64,000 nucleotides of DNA from Fistularia commersonii (lineage: Eukaryota; Chordata; Actinopteri; Syngnathiformes; Fistulariidae): positions 12,756,116-12,820,115 of the forward strand of contig JBBMNZ010000021.1 of the NCBI GenBank assembly GCA_037954325.1, in the 5' to 3' direction. A model generated the notes under the pieces. It had not been told where the DNA came from and did not search any database. It saw only the letters and a program-made list of their open reading frames with translations. The translations under genes were made by a program, and so were the position numbers. The stretch's first letter is position 1; every line of letters starts with the position of its first letter. Shown here piece by piece: positions 25,901 to 38,800 of the stretch.

Positions 25901-28900
25901 GGTAAAAAAAAAAAAAAAAAAAAAAGGAAAGACTTCACTGCTTTCTTTAAGCCGTCTATTGAAGTTAAATATCCTCTAGTTTTACAAAATACACAGTCTA
26001 ACCGAGTGGGTCGACGGCTTCTTCGACCCTCGCGGCTCACACACACCCGCTCCCTTTTAAAATGAAGGTTACCTTTGTGCAAACATACGCCGTTGTTTGC
26101 ATTCTGAGTGTTTTTTTATCGTCGCTGACATCATTTTTGGGCCGAATCAAATCAGCCCGTTAACTAATCAACCTGCTGCCGGGCGTCACAAAAACATTTT
26201 TTTGCACCGCCGGCATCTCTACCTTCCACTCTCTTCCGTGCAATATTTATATTTATATCATATTAATATGTTCTCCAGGACACCTTATCAATTCATTTTT
26301 ACTATCCACATCATGTTCACTATGTATATTGTATTCCATTGTGTATATAAAATGCACAGTCTTAGTTTATTTTGTATTTTTATACTTACTTGCATATTCT
26401 TCATATTACAATTTGCTTTCTACCCTATAATGCCACTGTGACAATTGAATTTCCCCATTTTGGGATAAACAAAGTCGATCTTATCTCATGTCCGTGGCCT
26501 CCAAGCACTTGCGTAACTTAGTTATTGTTAAGGAACATTTGGTGGCCCACAGATCCGTCTTGGTGGTCCAGCTTTGATAAACTCTCGCCATCCAGTGGCC
26601 AGATGGCGCTACTACATCTGACAACCCACTAATTTCACTTTCTTCCCCCCGCTGGCCTTCCCTCCCTCCCTCGCTTTCCGGGACCTCAATGCGCTGCTCC
26701 ACCGCCGAGCAGAAGGGGTCCATACGGAGGAGCTGGACAATGACCTCGGTATGTATATTTCAAACTTTTCTCCCGCGCGCACGCTTTTCATCGCCGCCAT
26801 CTCCGGCAGCGTGGCCGCCACGGCTCCGCGGCACATTTGATTTATGATAGCAATTGAAAATGTAGCTGAGTTGGGACGCCGTCGCACCGGGAGCGAGGAT
26901 CCAACACCACATCCTTGCAAAATGACATGACTACACAGTTGCTAACACACACACACACACACACACACAGTGTGTCATTTGACAGTTGGTGGGAAATGAC
27001 TCTTAATGATCTAAAAATGAGACGTTTTGCCACCCCTGCCGCCGCCGACTCCCGACCTTACCTCGCCTACCCTCTTGCGTGACTTTGACTTTTCGGCAAA
27101 CACACTCCGTGCGCGATTAGAAAGCTGGCCTTTCCACGTCGCCGTCAACATTATCGCATTCCTCACGCCGAGCAAACTCACACACACACACAGGAAGCAG
27201 CAGCAGCAGGCTGTTGTTTCACACATAAGAGACCGCGGCTGATTTGAGGACGATAGTTATGATGATGACTTCCTAATGAGTGTCTGTCTGAGTCAGACGG
27301 CAACAGGCTTTTTTTTTTTTTCCCCTTCCTGAGACCCATCAAGCAGGCTAACAAGCCAATCGGACGCCGCCACCCGTGCCGTAGAGCTGAGATTATGGGC
27401 CGGCAATAAATGATGTCACACTGTGACGATCGTGACCGGATGACATTTGCTCCTAAACACCCGCAAACGGCTTATGTTGAGCCGGAAAAGTATCGGATAG
27501 CGTCCCACCGGTGACGTAATATGTGTTTGAAATTAGTTCATAAGGATTGGTCTCTGGAGGTTCACAGTCACCCGGGTCATTCTTGTCGAAATCTTCTTGT
27601 CTCGGCGACCGGACTTCAAGAGTGCCGCGAAAGACGATCAGAACATCGGTCATTGGCGAGGCCGGTTAGGAAAAGATGTGTTACTGGCAATCTGGTGGGT
27701 ATTAGTCTTGTTAACAGCTCCCATTGTTAAGCATCTAATTCTGCTCCCACGTAATAATCGTCAGATCAGATGAGTCCCCTGTCCGTAACGCCGCTCCTCG
27801 CAGGATGAGCGCGTTCAATAATCATCGATCGGTACAATCCAATACAGGTGGGTGAAGAAACGTAATTATCTCCGGTTCTCCCGAGAAGAACCAGACGCCG
27901 GCTTTTTGCTAGCGACGGCGGCGGCGGCGGTGGTTCTCCCGCCTCGACCCGTGCACGGCGAAGAATCGGTCCCGGCGCTGGATCAGGAGAAGATGAGAAA
28001 ACTCAAAACGCACAATTCATTCAGTCGGTCCATTGCTTTGAAAGGGCGACGTGGGATCCAGCTGAACCAAAAGTGGAATTGATTGACTCAATAATACGAT
28101 TTCCATTTTAGTCCCTTATTTAATTCAAGCAAATATTTCTGCCGAGTCACGATTAGATATTTCGATGGTGCCGTCGAACGTCACGCTCTATTGATTCAGC
28201 GTGTTGTTGTTGTTTTTTTTTGAGCTTGTTGAGGTTACGATCCCTGCGTTTTTCCTCTTCTGCACGTCAAAGGACTCAAGAGTTGGGATTGTTGTGTCAC
28301 CACAAAAGATACGCGCACAAATAATCCCTCCGAAGCTTAAGCGTTGCAGTGTGAAAACGAATGGGTGATTACAATTTTCCCCCGGCTGACATGTCGCCGC
28401 TTTCCATTTAGAGTCAGCGTTATTAACCGCCGAATGCGAATGAGGTCCCTCTCCCGTCTCATCGAGCCGACACTCGGGGCGCAGCCCGAACAACGACTTT
28501 TTCACCTCGCGTCGCCTTTTCCCTGTTTTTTTCATCGCCCGTGTTGAGCTGCTATGAACGCGTGGGCTCAGAATATGGCCCGAAAATTACACCTGAGTGC
28601 AGATTCATCACGGTGTCACTATCAATCTGTGCCTCCCGAGCCATCTGCTCCGCAATGATGGTACGGAAACCGCTGTTCAGCTTAAAGAGAAGCCTCTTAG
28701 ACGATCATAATTAGCGATGACTCAAATATCGCGCAGTGTTTAATTGTCATTTAATGGTATGTAAATGATAAACCCCGCCGAACCCAGTTATTGGAAAAAC
28801 CCGTGTCGGTCGCCGATCGAAAACCTTTGACATTGTCGGCGCAGAGGCCGGCCAGTAATCGATACCGCCGGTAATCGGAGCACGTAACCAAACCAGACAA

Positions 28901-29661
28901 CTCCGCCGGAGAAAATAGGATCTGGCAGCGTCTGTTGAAGTAGCGCAGGATCCCACGGTCTGGGAATTGAAAGCCGCCCAAGGGGGACCGATCATATTCA
29001 TATCGACGCCTAATCAGCGTTAATCGCAGACGACGCCTCTCAGATTGCGCCCGTTCCCGTATGGCTGCGTGAACAGCTGCTTTCAATGAACGCCTTCTCC
29101 GATGACATTCCTGAGGTCCGCCGAGGGGCGATCTCGAGTTCTCCAGACCGCTGCTTACAATGTAGCGCACCAAGTGTTTTGTGTTAAGACGTAGAAACCG
29201 AGTTGAACAAATGCATACGGAAATAGCGATTAGGAAGCGTTTGGACGTCGTCTGTAGACATCTTCTTATCAACTCGACTGGGATTTCTTCACTTGGGGAC
29301 CTGTGGGGAGTTTAACTGCCAGGGTTTTGGGCGGGTCATTGTTATGGTGGCTCATTAATTACATGGAGTTGATCGGCAGAAACTAGGCTGAAGGTGGTTG
29401 TTATGCTAATGGCGGTGTCGTTCATTTGGGACAAAGGAGCAACTTTTTTGGGATTAGCTGGATTGGAATGTGAAAAGGTGAAAGCGAAACAAAGGAGTGA
29501 AACCTGTTGGATCACATGCGGAAGTTGCCTGGGGCTGGTTCTGGTTGTTTGTAGGGTGCAGGCCTGGTCCGTAAGTGCTCACCCATCTTGGTATTTTATT
29601 TTCGCTTCATTTTTTTAAATATATATTTATATATTTTTTATATATTTTTTTATATTTTTTA

Positions 29662-29744
<83 letters not shown>

Positions 29745-32700
29745 GTGTGTATATATATATATATATGTTGTATATATATATATATATATTAAATTATATA
29801 TTTATATTTATTTATTTATTTTTATAAAATATAAAAATATTTGGTATTTTATGACATACCGTATTTTCACGACTATAAGGCGCACATAAAAGTCTTGGAT
29901 TTTCTTCAAAATGTGCAGTGTGCCCTATAGTGCAGTGCGCCCTGTGTGTGTTGTTGTTGTAAGGCGGACGTAGTAGGAAACACCATGTGAACATTAAAGG
30001 GGGAAGTGTGGGCGTTGATTGTATAAAAAAAGAACAGGTATGTGCGTAAAGCTGATCATCGTTGTTTTAACAACCCTGAAAACATCGGTGACAAACACAT
30101 CCAGCCCGGCCACGTCACCAACATGGACGAGGTGCCGCTCACTTTCGACATCCCGGTGAAACACCCTGTAGCGATACGCACGACGGGGCAAGAAAAGCCT
30201 TCAAGGAGAGCCCAGTTTCACTAAGAGCGGAAGGCAGCGCCGGGCGAGTTACGCCACACTTTGCGAATAGATTGTAGATGCTCGGGCTAACGCGTCTGCC
30301 GGCGCTGTCGTTCGAGCTTTCGCAAAAGCCGGCATAATTTCCGAGGAGCCGCGCGGCACGGAAAGCGACTCTGACAGTGAAGAAAGTGAACCTGGCATGT
30401 TTGATGGAGATTTAGCGCAGCTAATCAGAAACAGAGAATGAGGACTTCGATGGGTTCGATCGATGACGATTACCGGTAAAAAATGTGAATAACAAACTCA
30501 GTTTTGCTCCCGCTCTATTTTTAAATACGCAAGCTTGTATGCTTGTGTGTGTGTTGTTGTTGTAAGGCGGATGTAGTCGAGGACACCATGAGAACATTAA
30601 GGGGGGAAGTGTGGGCGTGGATTGTATATAAAACCCGCGCCTTATAATCAGGTGCGCCTTATGTGTGAGTTATAGACAGTAATGGCTCACATAACTGAGA
30701 CTGCGCCTTTTAGTACGGTGCGCCTTATGGTCGTGAAAATACGGTAATATGTTTGTTAAGGTTGTGTCTGAGGCTCCCTCCTTTGTTCAGAGAAGTTTTT
30801 TTTTTTTTTGGTCAAAGATGGCTTCTTTGACTCCTCTCTTGAACCATCTGTCTTTTCTGGCCAGAATGCGGACATTGCTGTCTTCAAGAGAATGACCCTT
30901 GTCCTTCAGGTGTAGGTGGACTGTGAGGTCCTGTCCTGAAGTGCTGCCTATCCTGTGTCGGGCCATCTGTTTGTTGTTCGGCCTCCCCAATGTCGACGTC
31001 ATTGCAATCCTCTGCACAAGTGACGCCGCACACCACATCCTCCATCTCATGCCTGGGTGTTTTGTCCTTGGGGTGCATCGGTTTTTGTCTCAGGGTGTTG
31101 TCGGGTTTGAAATGCACCGGTATATAATCTTTGCCGAACACCCTTCGGAGTTTCTCCGAAACACCAGCGATATACGGTATGACGATGTTCTTTCGTTTGT
31201 CGTTGTTTTACTCCTGTTCTACGTTCCCAGTTTCTGATTTGGCGAAGGCTCAATTAGGGTAGCCACAGGATCTCAGGGTTTTCCTGATGTGTTGTACCTC
31301 TGTCTTGCTGCCTTTGGCGGTTGATGGGATGTTCTTTGCCCGGCGGTGTAGCGTTCTGAGAGTTTGGACGTGCACATATTTCCCCTTTACCCTCCCCTAC
31401 ATTTCATCGGCATGTCCATCCACCACACCTTTCCCTCACCTACTTTCATCCCGACTCGAGGGCGGGTTTCGCTCGAGTCTTATCGGATGTGTGGAGATGC
31501 CAGCTGCGGGAGGGAACGAGGCCATGACTCCGCAAACTGACTGACTGAATGACTGACACGCATGAAACTAAACAAAAAGGAAAAAAAGGTCCTCCTTCCT
31601 CAACAACCTCCTAATCGACCTCTCTGTCTCCTTTCAATCTGTTGCAGAACTTCCGCCGGGATGGGAGAAAATCGACGATCCGGTGTACGGGGTCTACTAT
31701 GTCGAGTAAGTGACGTTGCGGGGCGGCGTGGAAGGACGTTTTCACGATGCAAAGGCTGACGCTGCACTCGGAGCATGTAAAGAGAAAGAAAGAGAGAGAG
31801 AATTATCATCTCAAGACGTTATTAAGCGTGACGGTGCCAGACTCGCCCCCTGCTAGTTTGCGTCCTGGAAATGTAGGCCATTTTGTTTGCGTTGTTATCA
31901 ATGCGTTGGACTAAGATGGTATGTTCGCTTCTCATCTTCTGGAAGACCTTCAAGCCCGGGCGTTATTACCAAACGCTCGATGTCGTTAAAATATTTGCGC
32001 AATATGCATTATTCAGCATTTCCCTCCGTTTCATGTGTAATTTGTTGCCAGCGAGGAGTGATATCTCAAGTGCCGCGAGAATCCGATGTGACGGGGTGAA
32101 TCCGCCGACAAAGTGGTCGACGAATCTCGGTCGAATTTTAAAAAACGCAAACAGGAAATCCAGCAGTTTGTATTAATCGAAACGTTTCACCGTGTCTCCC
32201 CTCCGTTCTTAAATCCTTTCTATCCAACACCTTGTCTTCCCGTCCCGTGTATCTCCTCCCTTCTCCGCCACGTTTTCCCCCCTCTCCTCCACCACCTGTT
32301 CTTGAATTCTCGTCCTTCACCGCTTGTCCCGAAAAACCTCCCTCTGATCCTCTTTTGCTTTGCCCTCCCCGAAGTCATATCAACAGAAAGACCCAGTACG
32401 AAAACCCGGTGCTGGAGGCTAAGAGGCGCAGGCAGCTGGAACAGCAGCAGCCTCAGCCGCAAAGCCAGCAGCCGCCCGAAGGTGAGCGCTACATCCGAGG
32501 TTTGTTCAAGAGCCCCAACCGGGGCATCATTTTCTTTCTTCCTCTTCATGTGTGTATGACTTTGTGTGTGTCTTAAATCCAATATAAGCCAGAGTTGCTT
32601 TCAATGTCGCCTGCTACTTGTGTATGATTTGCTAAGCACACTTCCATAAAGGCATAACTATTATTTCAATTAGTTTTTTTTTTTTTTCCGTTTCAAAATG

Positions 32701-34609
32701 TTGCTGTTGAATATTCAGTCACTGCAATAACCTGCAAGCTTTTTCTCCCCCCAAAGGTGAACGTACGGTCGGTAAATCCGGGAGTCAATGCCGCGTCGCC
32801 AAATGTTTATATCTCATAACGCAAACCATTCTTCTAGACGCCGAACCCGACCTGGAGTGACCCGTTTTTGCGTTTTGACATCCGCGGAGAGATTGCCGTA
32901 ATTTCCTGACTATTGAGCGCGCCTCGATGTAAGCCGCACCGGCTAGCCGATCGCTATCTCGGGCTTCCTCCTGCGCACCAAAACCGTCAAAGTCGTCTTC
33001 TTCGGCGTCGGAGTTGAACGGACTCAGAATTTCCCGGTCATTTCGTCGGTTCCGATGTGACGAGGATAAACGTTTTAGCGGCGTGAAGCTCCTCAGCGTC
33101 CCCCACCCAAAGTTCATATATTAGCCGCATCGTTGTTTACGTGAAAAAAGTCGCGGCTTATCGTCCGGAAATTGCAGTAGATGTAAATGCACTCCGGCCC
33201 CCGTCTCGCTTTATCTTCTAGTTATTGGGCAGGAGTCCTTAAATCGACCCGATTCCGCGCTAACTCCGGCCGAATCCAAAACTTCAGCCCGTCGCTTCAT
33301 CCGCCGTGCTTTGCTTTACACTCGTAAACTGTAAAAAAGACCCTAGTTACGCCACCGAGGTGATCGATCAGACTGCGACGTTACGGAAAAAATGCCTTTC
33401 CCTCTGTTTTCACATCCTCCTGTTCAATAGGGAGCCGTGATACGGTCTGGAGCTTCATGAATTGTGGATGACCTGTTTAATCTGAGCGTTCGAGTCCCAT
33501 CGCGACTCAGCGGGGAGCCGTGAAACTGTAGATTAGATAAGGCTTGTGTAATCTCTTTATGGGGAGTTTGCGCAAATTGAAACGATCGCACGTACCGCCG
33601 AACGCGGTCGTTTCCCGGAAACCTTTTGTGTAGTCGTCGTTCTGGAAACGGGGGGCGGCTCTGTGCCCGTTTGGACCCCATCGAGAGAACCTGTGCCTCT
33701 TGCCGTTCCAGAATGGATCGAGGACTCCACGTTGGCAGGGGCCCCGCTGGCCAGCTACGCTGCCAACCACCAGGAGACCTACAGGGACCCTCAGACAGGG
33801 CCCCCGGCGGCCAGCGCTATGGGACAAAAACGTAAGTTCTACAGGAGAACATGGTATACTGTTGTTTCTAGTCCGTCTTAGGCTACCCATACACCAGAAG
33901 ATGAAGGCAATCTAGCTCTTTGAGTTTTTTGTCCAGTCTCAGACTAAGGTTTTACCAAGCCAGTGAAAGTGACAGTTTCACTTTTTTACAAGACTACAAC
34001 TACATTCTTTCAGCAATTTTTTTTCCCCACCATGCAATGTTTTCACCGCAGAGTCTCTGCTATTTCAGTCCATCGCTTTTCCTTCCTCACTCGGTCGTGG
34101 GACGTCGGAGATTTTGCATCGTACAAGCCGGGTTGTTCTGCCCACGGCTCCGCCATCCTCTTTCCGGACGCTCCATATTGATCAGGATGTCCTTCGTCGT
34201 TCCCGTTCGTCCGTACCGCTCACAGATACCGTCAACACCGCCAGTACCGCTCTAGTGATTGTTTGTCTACCAGTTTTCCGGTTTTTGTGCGAGTTCATCT
34301 ATTGGTTGTTGATTGTGTTACATCAGCGGAAAAGCTGATCTGAAACAGCTCAGATTACCACCTTATCCTCAGCGTTCAAGATGACGGGAATGCAGTAAAA
34401 CTCGAATGTGAAAGTCTTTTGGCAAAAGCCCGGCATTACTCGCCGTTCCAACAAGGTTCAACAAGGTTACATTAAAGATGCAACCGTCATCACAAAGTCA
34501 ATTTGAGTGTACAAGTCTTGGGTAACTGTTAAATGTTAATTTATTTTGTATTTTTACCACTTTGTCCGTTATTGTTATATTTTTATTGTTTCTTTTCAAT
34601 CTTTTTGTT

Positions 34610-34665
<56 letters not shown>

Positions 34666-35551
34666 ATAATTTCCGGGCGATAAGCTGCGACTTTTTTCAC
34701 ATAAACAACAATGCGGCTACTATATGGACTTTTTTTTGGGTGGGGGACGCTAACAAGCTTCACGCTGCTAAAACGTTTATCCTCATCACATCGGACTGAT
34801 GAAATGACCGGAAATCACGGTGTATATATATATATAGATATATATACACCGTAATTTCCGGACGATAAGCCGCAACTTTTTTCATGTAAAAAACGCTGCG
34901 GCTAATATGTGGACTTTTTTGCGGGGGGGGCTAATAAGCTTAGTCCGGAAATTACGGTATGTATATGTATGTATGTCTAAGTTAATGGATTTTTTTTTTT
35001 CATTGTTTTAGTATTTGATTCGTATTTTATTTCCCCTCATAAGAGTATTTTCCAGTATAGGAAAATTCTAAGTAATATTGGAGATAAGCGCGTAAAAGCT
35101 GTATTTACTGGGCACTTGCCAAGGGTATCTCTTGGTTCCCCTTGACTGCTTAGTCGTATGTTCCGGTTGTTACGGCCTCGTATCTCCAACCTTTAATTTT
35201 ACTTCTGAAAATCACTGTCTAATCGAGCCGTCTCGGCCTCAGCTTTGCCCCTCCCCTCTTCCTTCCCCCCTTCGTGTGCGGGTTCTCATGATGAAGGATC
35301 TGTTTTCAATTATCATTGCGGCCGCTCTCTCTGCATCTGTGTCATCGCCCAATTCTGAAATGTAAAATCGAATTAGAAATGTGCCTCGGCCTTAGTATTT
35401 TCTGTCATGTGTTATCTCAGCTTTACGAGTCTCCTAGACCCCCGTAATGGTCAGTAAACTGGATCAAATCACAGCCTATTTTTTTTGTTGGTGTTTTTTT
35501 TATTTATTTTTTTTTTATATAAAAATTATATATTTTATATCCTTTTTTTTT

Positions 35552-35583
<32 letters not shown>

Positions 35584-35822
35584 CACGGCTCTGCTGCAAA
35601 CATGTGCAGTCACAATGTCTCGCTGTGCTGAGCGTTTGATTCTCCCGGTGGGCGACACCTTTCACAGCGGCCTCCCTGCCGGCAGCTTGTCTTAATTGGG
35701 ACGAGCACGGTGGAGAATTAACCAGCTCGCCCGGTCTTATCGTCACACACCGCTCCGTCACACGCCTTCCCCTTTCACCCGATCGATCCATTCACTCCCA
35801 TTCACCGTCGTGATGGATTTTG

Positions 35823-35855
<33 letters not shown>

Positions 35856-38800
35856 AGCTTCGGTTCAGGCGCTGGTTCTTTTCCATCTTACAACCCAAGG
35901 CCTTGACATCATGTTGGGAAAAAGGTGTATTTGTGAGGCTCGGTATGGCACGCGGATAAAGACGGAGGTCTGATTTAAAACCCTTTGAAAGGCGATATGC
36001 ATGGGTACGCGTGCGCACAGGCACCTGGCCGGTAACTGACTCCAAAGGTATTTGCGTTTATTTTTTCAACGCGTGAGCGGTAACGCTATGACAACTCAAC
36101 ATTGCTCCGCGGGTTATAGCGCTAGACGTGGTCTTCATTTCTCTCCGCAAGCTTTGCTTAGGTCACCCGGTTTGAGCTTTGTTCGCTCAGCTGTCAACTG
36201 TCTACCGATGTGCTTCTCCATTTCTAACTTTTGCAACGTGTAAGAAAGTCAATACAGTCATTGGCTCCGTCTTTTAAACGACCAAGATGTTTGCTTTGCT
36301 ACCGCCTCGGCCAAACAAAAGAACTGAATCCCATTTGAGACGCCAGAACTGGCAATAACTTAGAGAGGAAACATAAAGGATCCCCTAGCCGGCGCAATTT
36401 CAACGTGATTAACTCTGAATTTTCACTGACTTTCACTTGACTATTACTTATCCTGCTCTCGGGTCCTCGCAGAGTAATAGTTAATCGCGGGGAACAATTT
36501 GTGTTTTAAAATTATAGCAGTCAAGCGTAGCACTACGGCGAGTGCCAGACCCCGAATCCGATATCAGAGGGCCTAAAGATTCTTCAGTGGCTTAGCCGAC
36601 ATGCAAACAGAACCCTCCAGCAATTAGGTTTGAACTGTTTGAGGGCCTGTGTTTGATTAATCAGAGGGTAATTATCCGCGTTTTTTTTTTTTTACGTTTT
36701 TTTTTTTCAGGAGGAAAGCCTTTCTTTACCCGTAACCGATCCGAGCTGAAGGGGACCTTCATTAATACCAAGCTGAAAAAGAGCCGCAGAGGTTTCGGTT
36801 TCACCGTGGTGGGAGGGGACGAGCCGGACGAGTTCCTGCAGATCAAGAGTTTGGTCCTCGACGGTCCGGCTGCACTCGACGGCAAGATGGAGACAGGTCG
36901 GTCACACTGCATCGATCCTGTTGTAATTAGACTCACCGTTTTATTGCGTACGAGTAAAGAACTGTATTTGTTTTCCCCTGAATACTTGGTTTCCTCTAAG
37001 GTGATGTGATTGTGAGTGTCAATGACACGTGCGTGCTCGGCTACACGCACGCCCAAGTGGTGAAGATCTTCCAGTCCATCCCGATAGGCTCAATGGTGAA
37101 CTTGGAGCTGTGTCGTGGCTACCCGCTGCCCTTTGACCCCGATGACCCCAACACAAGCCTGGTGACATCTGTCGCCATTCTCGACAACAAAGAGCCCATC
37201 ATCGTGAACGGCCAGGAAGCGCCCAACAACTACGATTCGCCGTCTTCCCACGGCAGTCAGAACAACAACAACGGTTCGACCAATGACGGCGCGCCCCTGA
37301 ACGGCCTCCCGCGGCCCCACAGCCCCTCCGCGGAGGTCGCCTCCGACACCTCTTCCCAACACGGCTACCCCAGCGACGTGGTCACCCTGGCCTCGTCCAT
37401 CGCTACGCAACCGGAGCTCATCACCGTGCACATGGAGAAAGGAGACAAGGGCTTCGGCTTCACCATCGCCGACAGTCTAGGAGGCGGAGGGCAGAGAGTA
37501 AAACAGATCGTGGACTATCCCCGCTGCCGCGGCCTCAAGGAGGGCGACATCATCGTAGAAGTCAACAAAAGAAACGTGCAGAGCATGTCTCACAACCAGG
37601 TTGTCGACCTGCTCAGCAAGTGTCCCAAAGGCAGTGAAGTCACCATGCTTGTGCAAAGAGGTGAGTGCACGCTTTTGGTGTCCTAGCGTTCCCCACGTAA
37701 GTCTTAGCCATCGACAGACCGCCGATGACGACGTGCGTTCGTCGGGGAGAGCTTGGAGTGTTTGTTTTGAAATGCGTGGTTATGATATTATGAATGCGTT
37801 GGAATGGAAAGGAGCCAGAGAGGAGGAAACGTGGAATAGGAAGACGCTCTGTCTTCTGGGATGACACATGACTGGTCGTTTTCAGGAGCTTTGTGTATTT
37901 CCACGCAAGGATGAACCCCTTTAAAGATGCCGGCAAATGTGCCCGAGCACCTTTTTTGTCTACACGTCTGGATCCGTGGAGCCTGAAGTTGCTGTTAACA
38001 CACACGCACACACACACACACACATCCAGTGTCGGTCGGCGAAGGCCTGCGAAGATGGCAATTCAGCGGTGCTCGGCCAGCTTTTGTCACGGGCTCTGAT
38101 TGTAAATTACTGTCGCGCAGGGGCACTAAATGGAAACAAAGCAGCTGTGAACAGAGGATGAAGCTGAAATGAATGAATTTTGGTATTTTACCTCCAATCC
38201 CTCCAGACTTACAGACCCCCAGAGCTCTGCTGAAGGCATTGTGTGATACAAGTAATTGGGCCATTTTCCTCTGTCAGGTTGTCCATGGGTTGCTTTGGGC
38301 CTTATTAATTCAACTAAGATATTTGTCCGTGTGTGTGTGTGTGCGTGTGTGTGTGTGTGTGTGTGCTTACACAGCTTATCCTGTCTGTTGGCTGAAGTGT
38401 CCTGAACTGTCAATAGCACTCACGCAGATGAAGTGGGCACCTTTTCATCATTTGGTCCACTTTCAATCAAGCACAATTTAAGATAAGATAAGATAAGAAC
38501 AACTTTATTAATCCCGAAGGAAATTGTTGTGCCAGAGTTACAGAAAAAAATAACAGTAATAAATAATAAAAAGAAAAGGCAGAATTAGAAATAAAATAAA
38601 CTATAAACTATAAAGTGTCTCAGTGAAACTATAAAGTGCCTTAGTAAACAAGTGATAAAACTATAAGTGTCTTAGTAACAAGTGAGGTAAGGAGTGCACG
38701 ATAGTATGATAAAGGAAAAATTGTTGTGTACTGTTATGAAATGAAATATTGCACAGTTCTGAATATTGCACAGTGAAATGAAATATTGCACAGTTTTTGT

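Larger units (their letters stand above)
26749..31647. other. intron 5 of the visible gene
   Basis: 4.9 kb. It holds (CA)n at 26946-26969, a hairpin-repeat copy (27553-27620), a long TA array (29605-29812), a second pogo-like relic (29859-30744) and a Penelope-like fragment (30755-31380). 27200-27550 and 27620-29600 contain nothing recognised beyond short chance ORFs. Confidence 0.85.
33832..36710. other. intron 8 of the visible gene
   Basis: 2.9 kb. It holds a (TA)n run (34614-34663) followed by two short CCGTAATTTCC-type elements (34665-34816 and 34851-34961), another TA run (35560-35583) and a T run (35825-35850). 35000-35460 and 35860-36700 show nothing recognised. Confidence 0.85.

Noticed and set aside
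37090..37431. 113-codon minus-strand frame
   Set aside because: Antisense shadow of exon w10.
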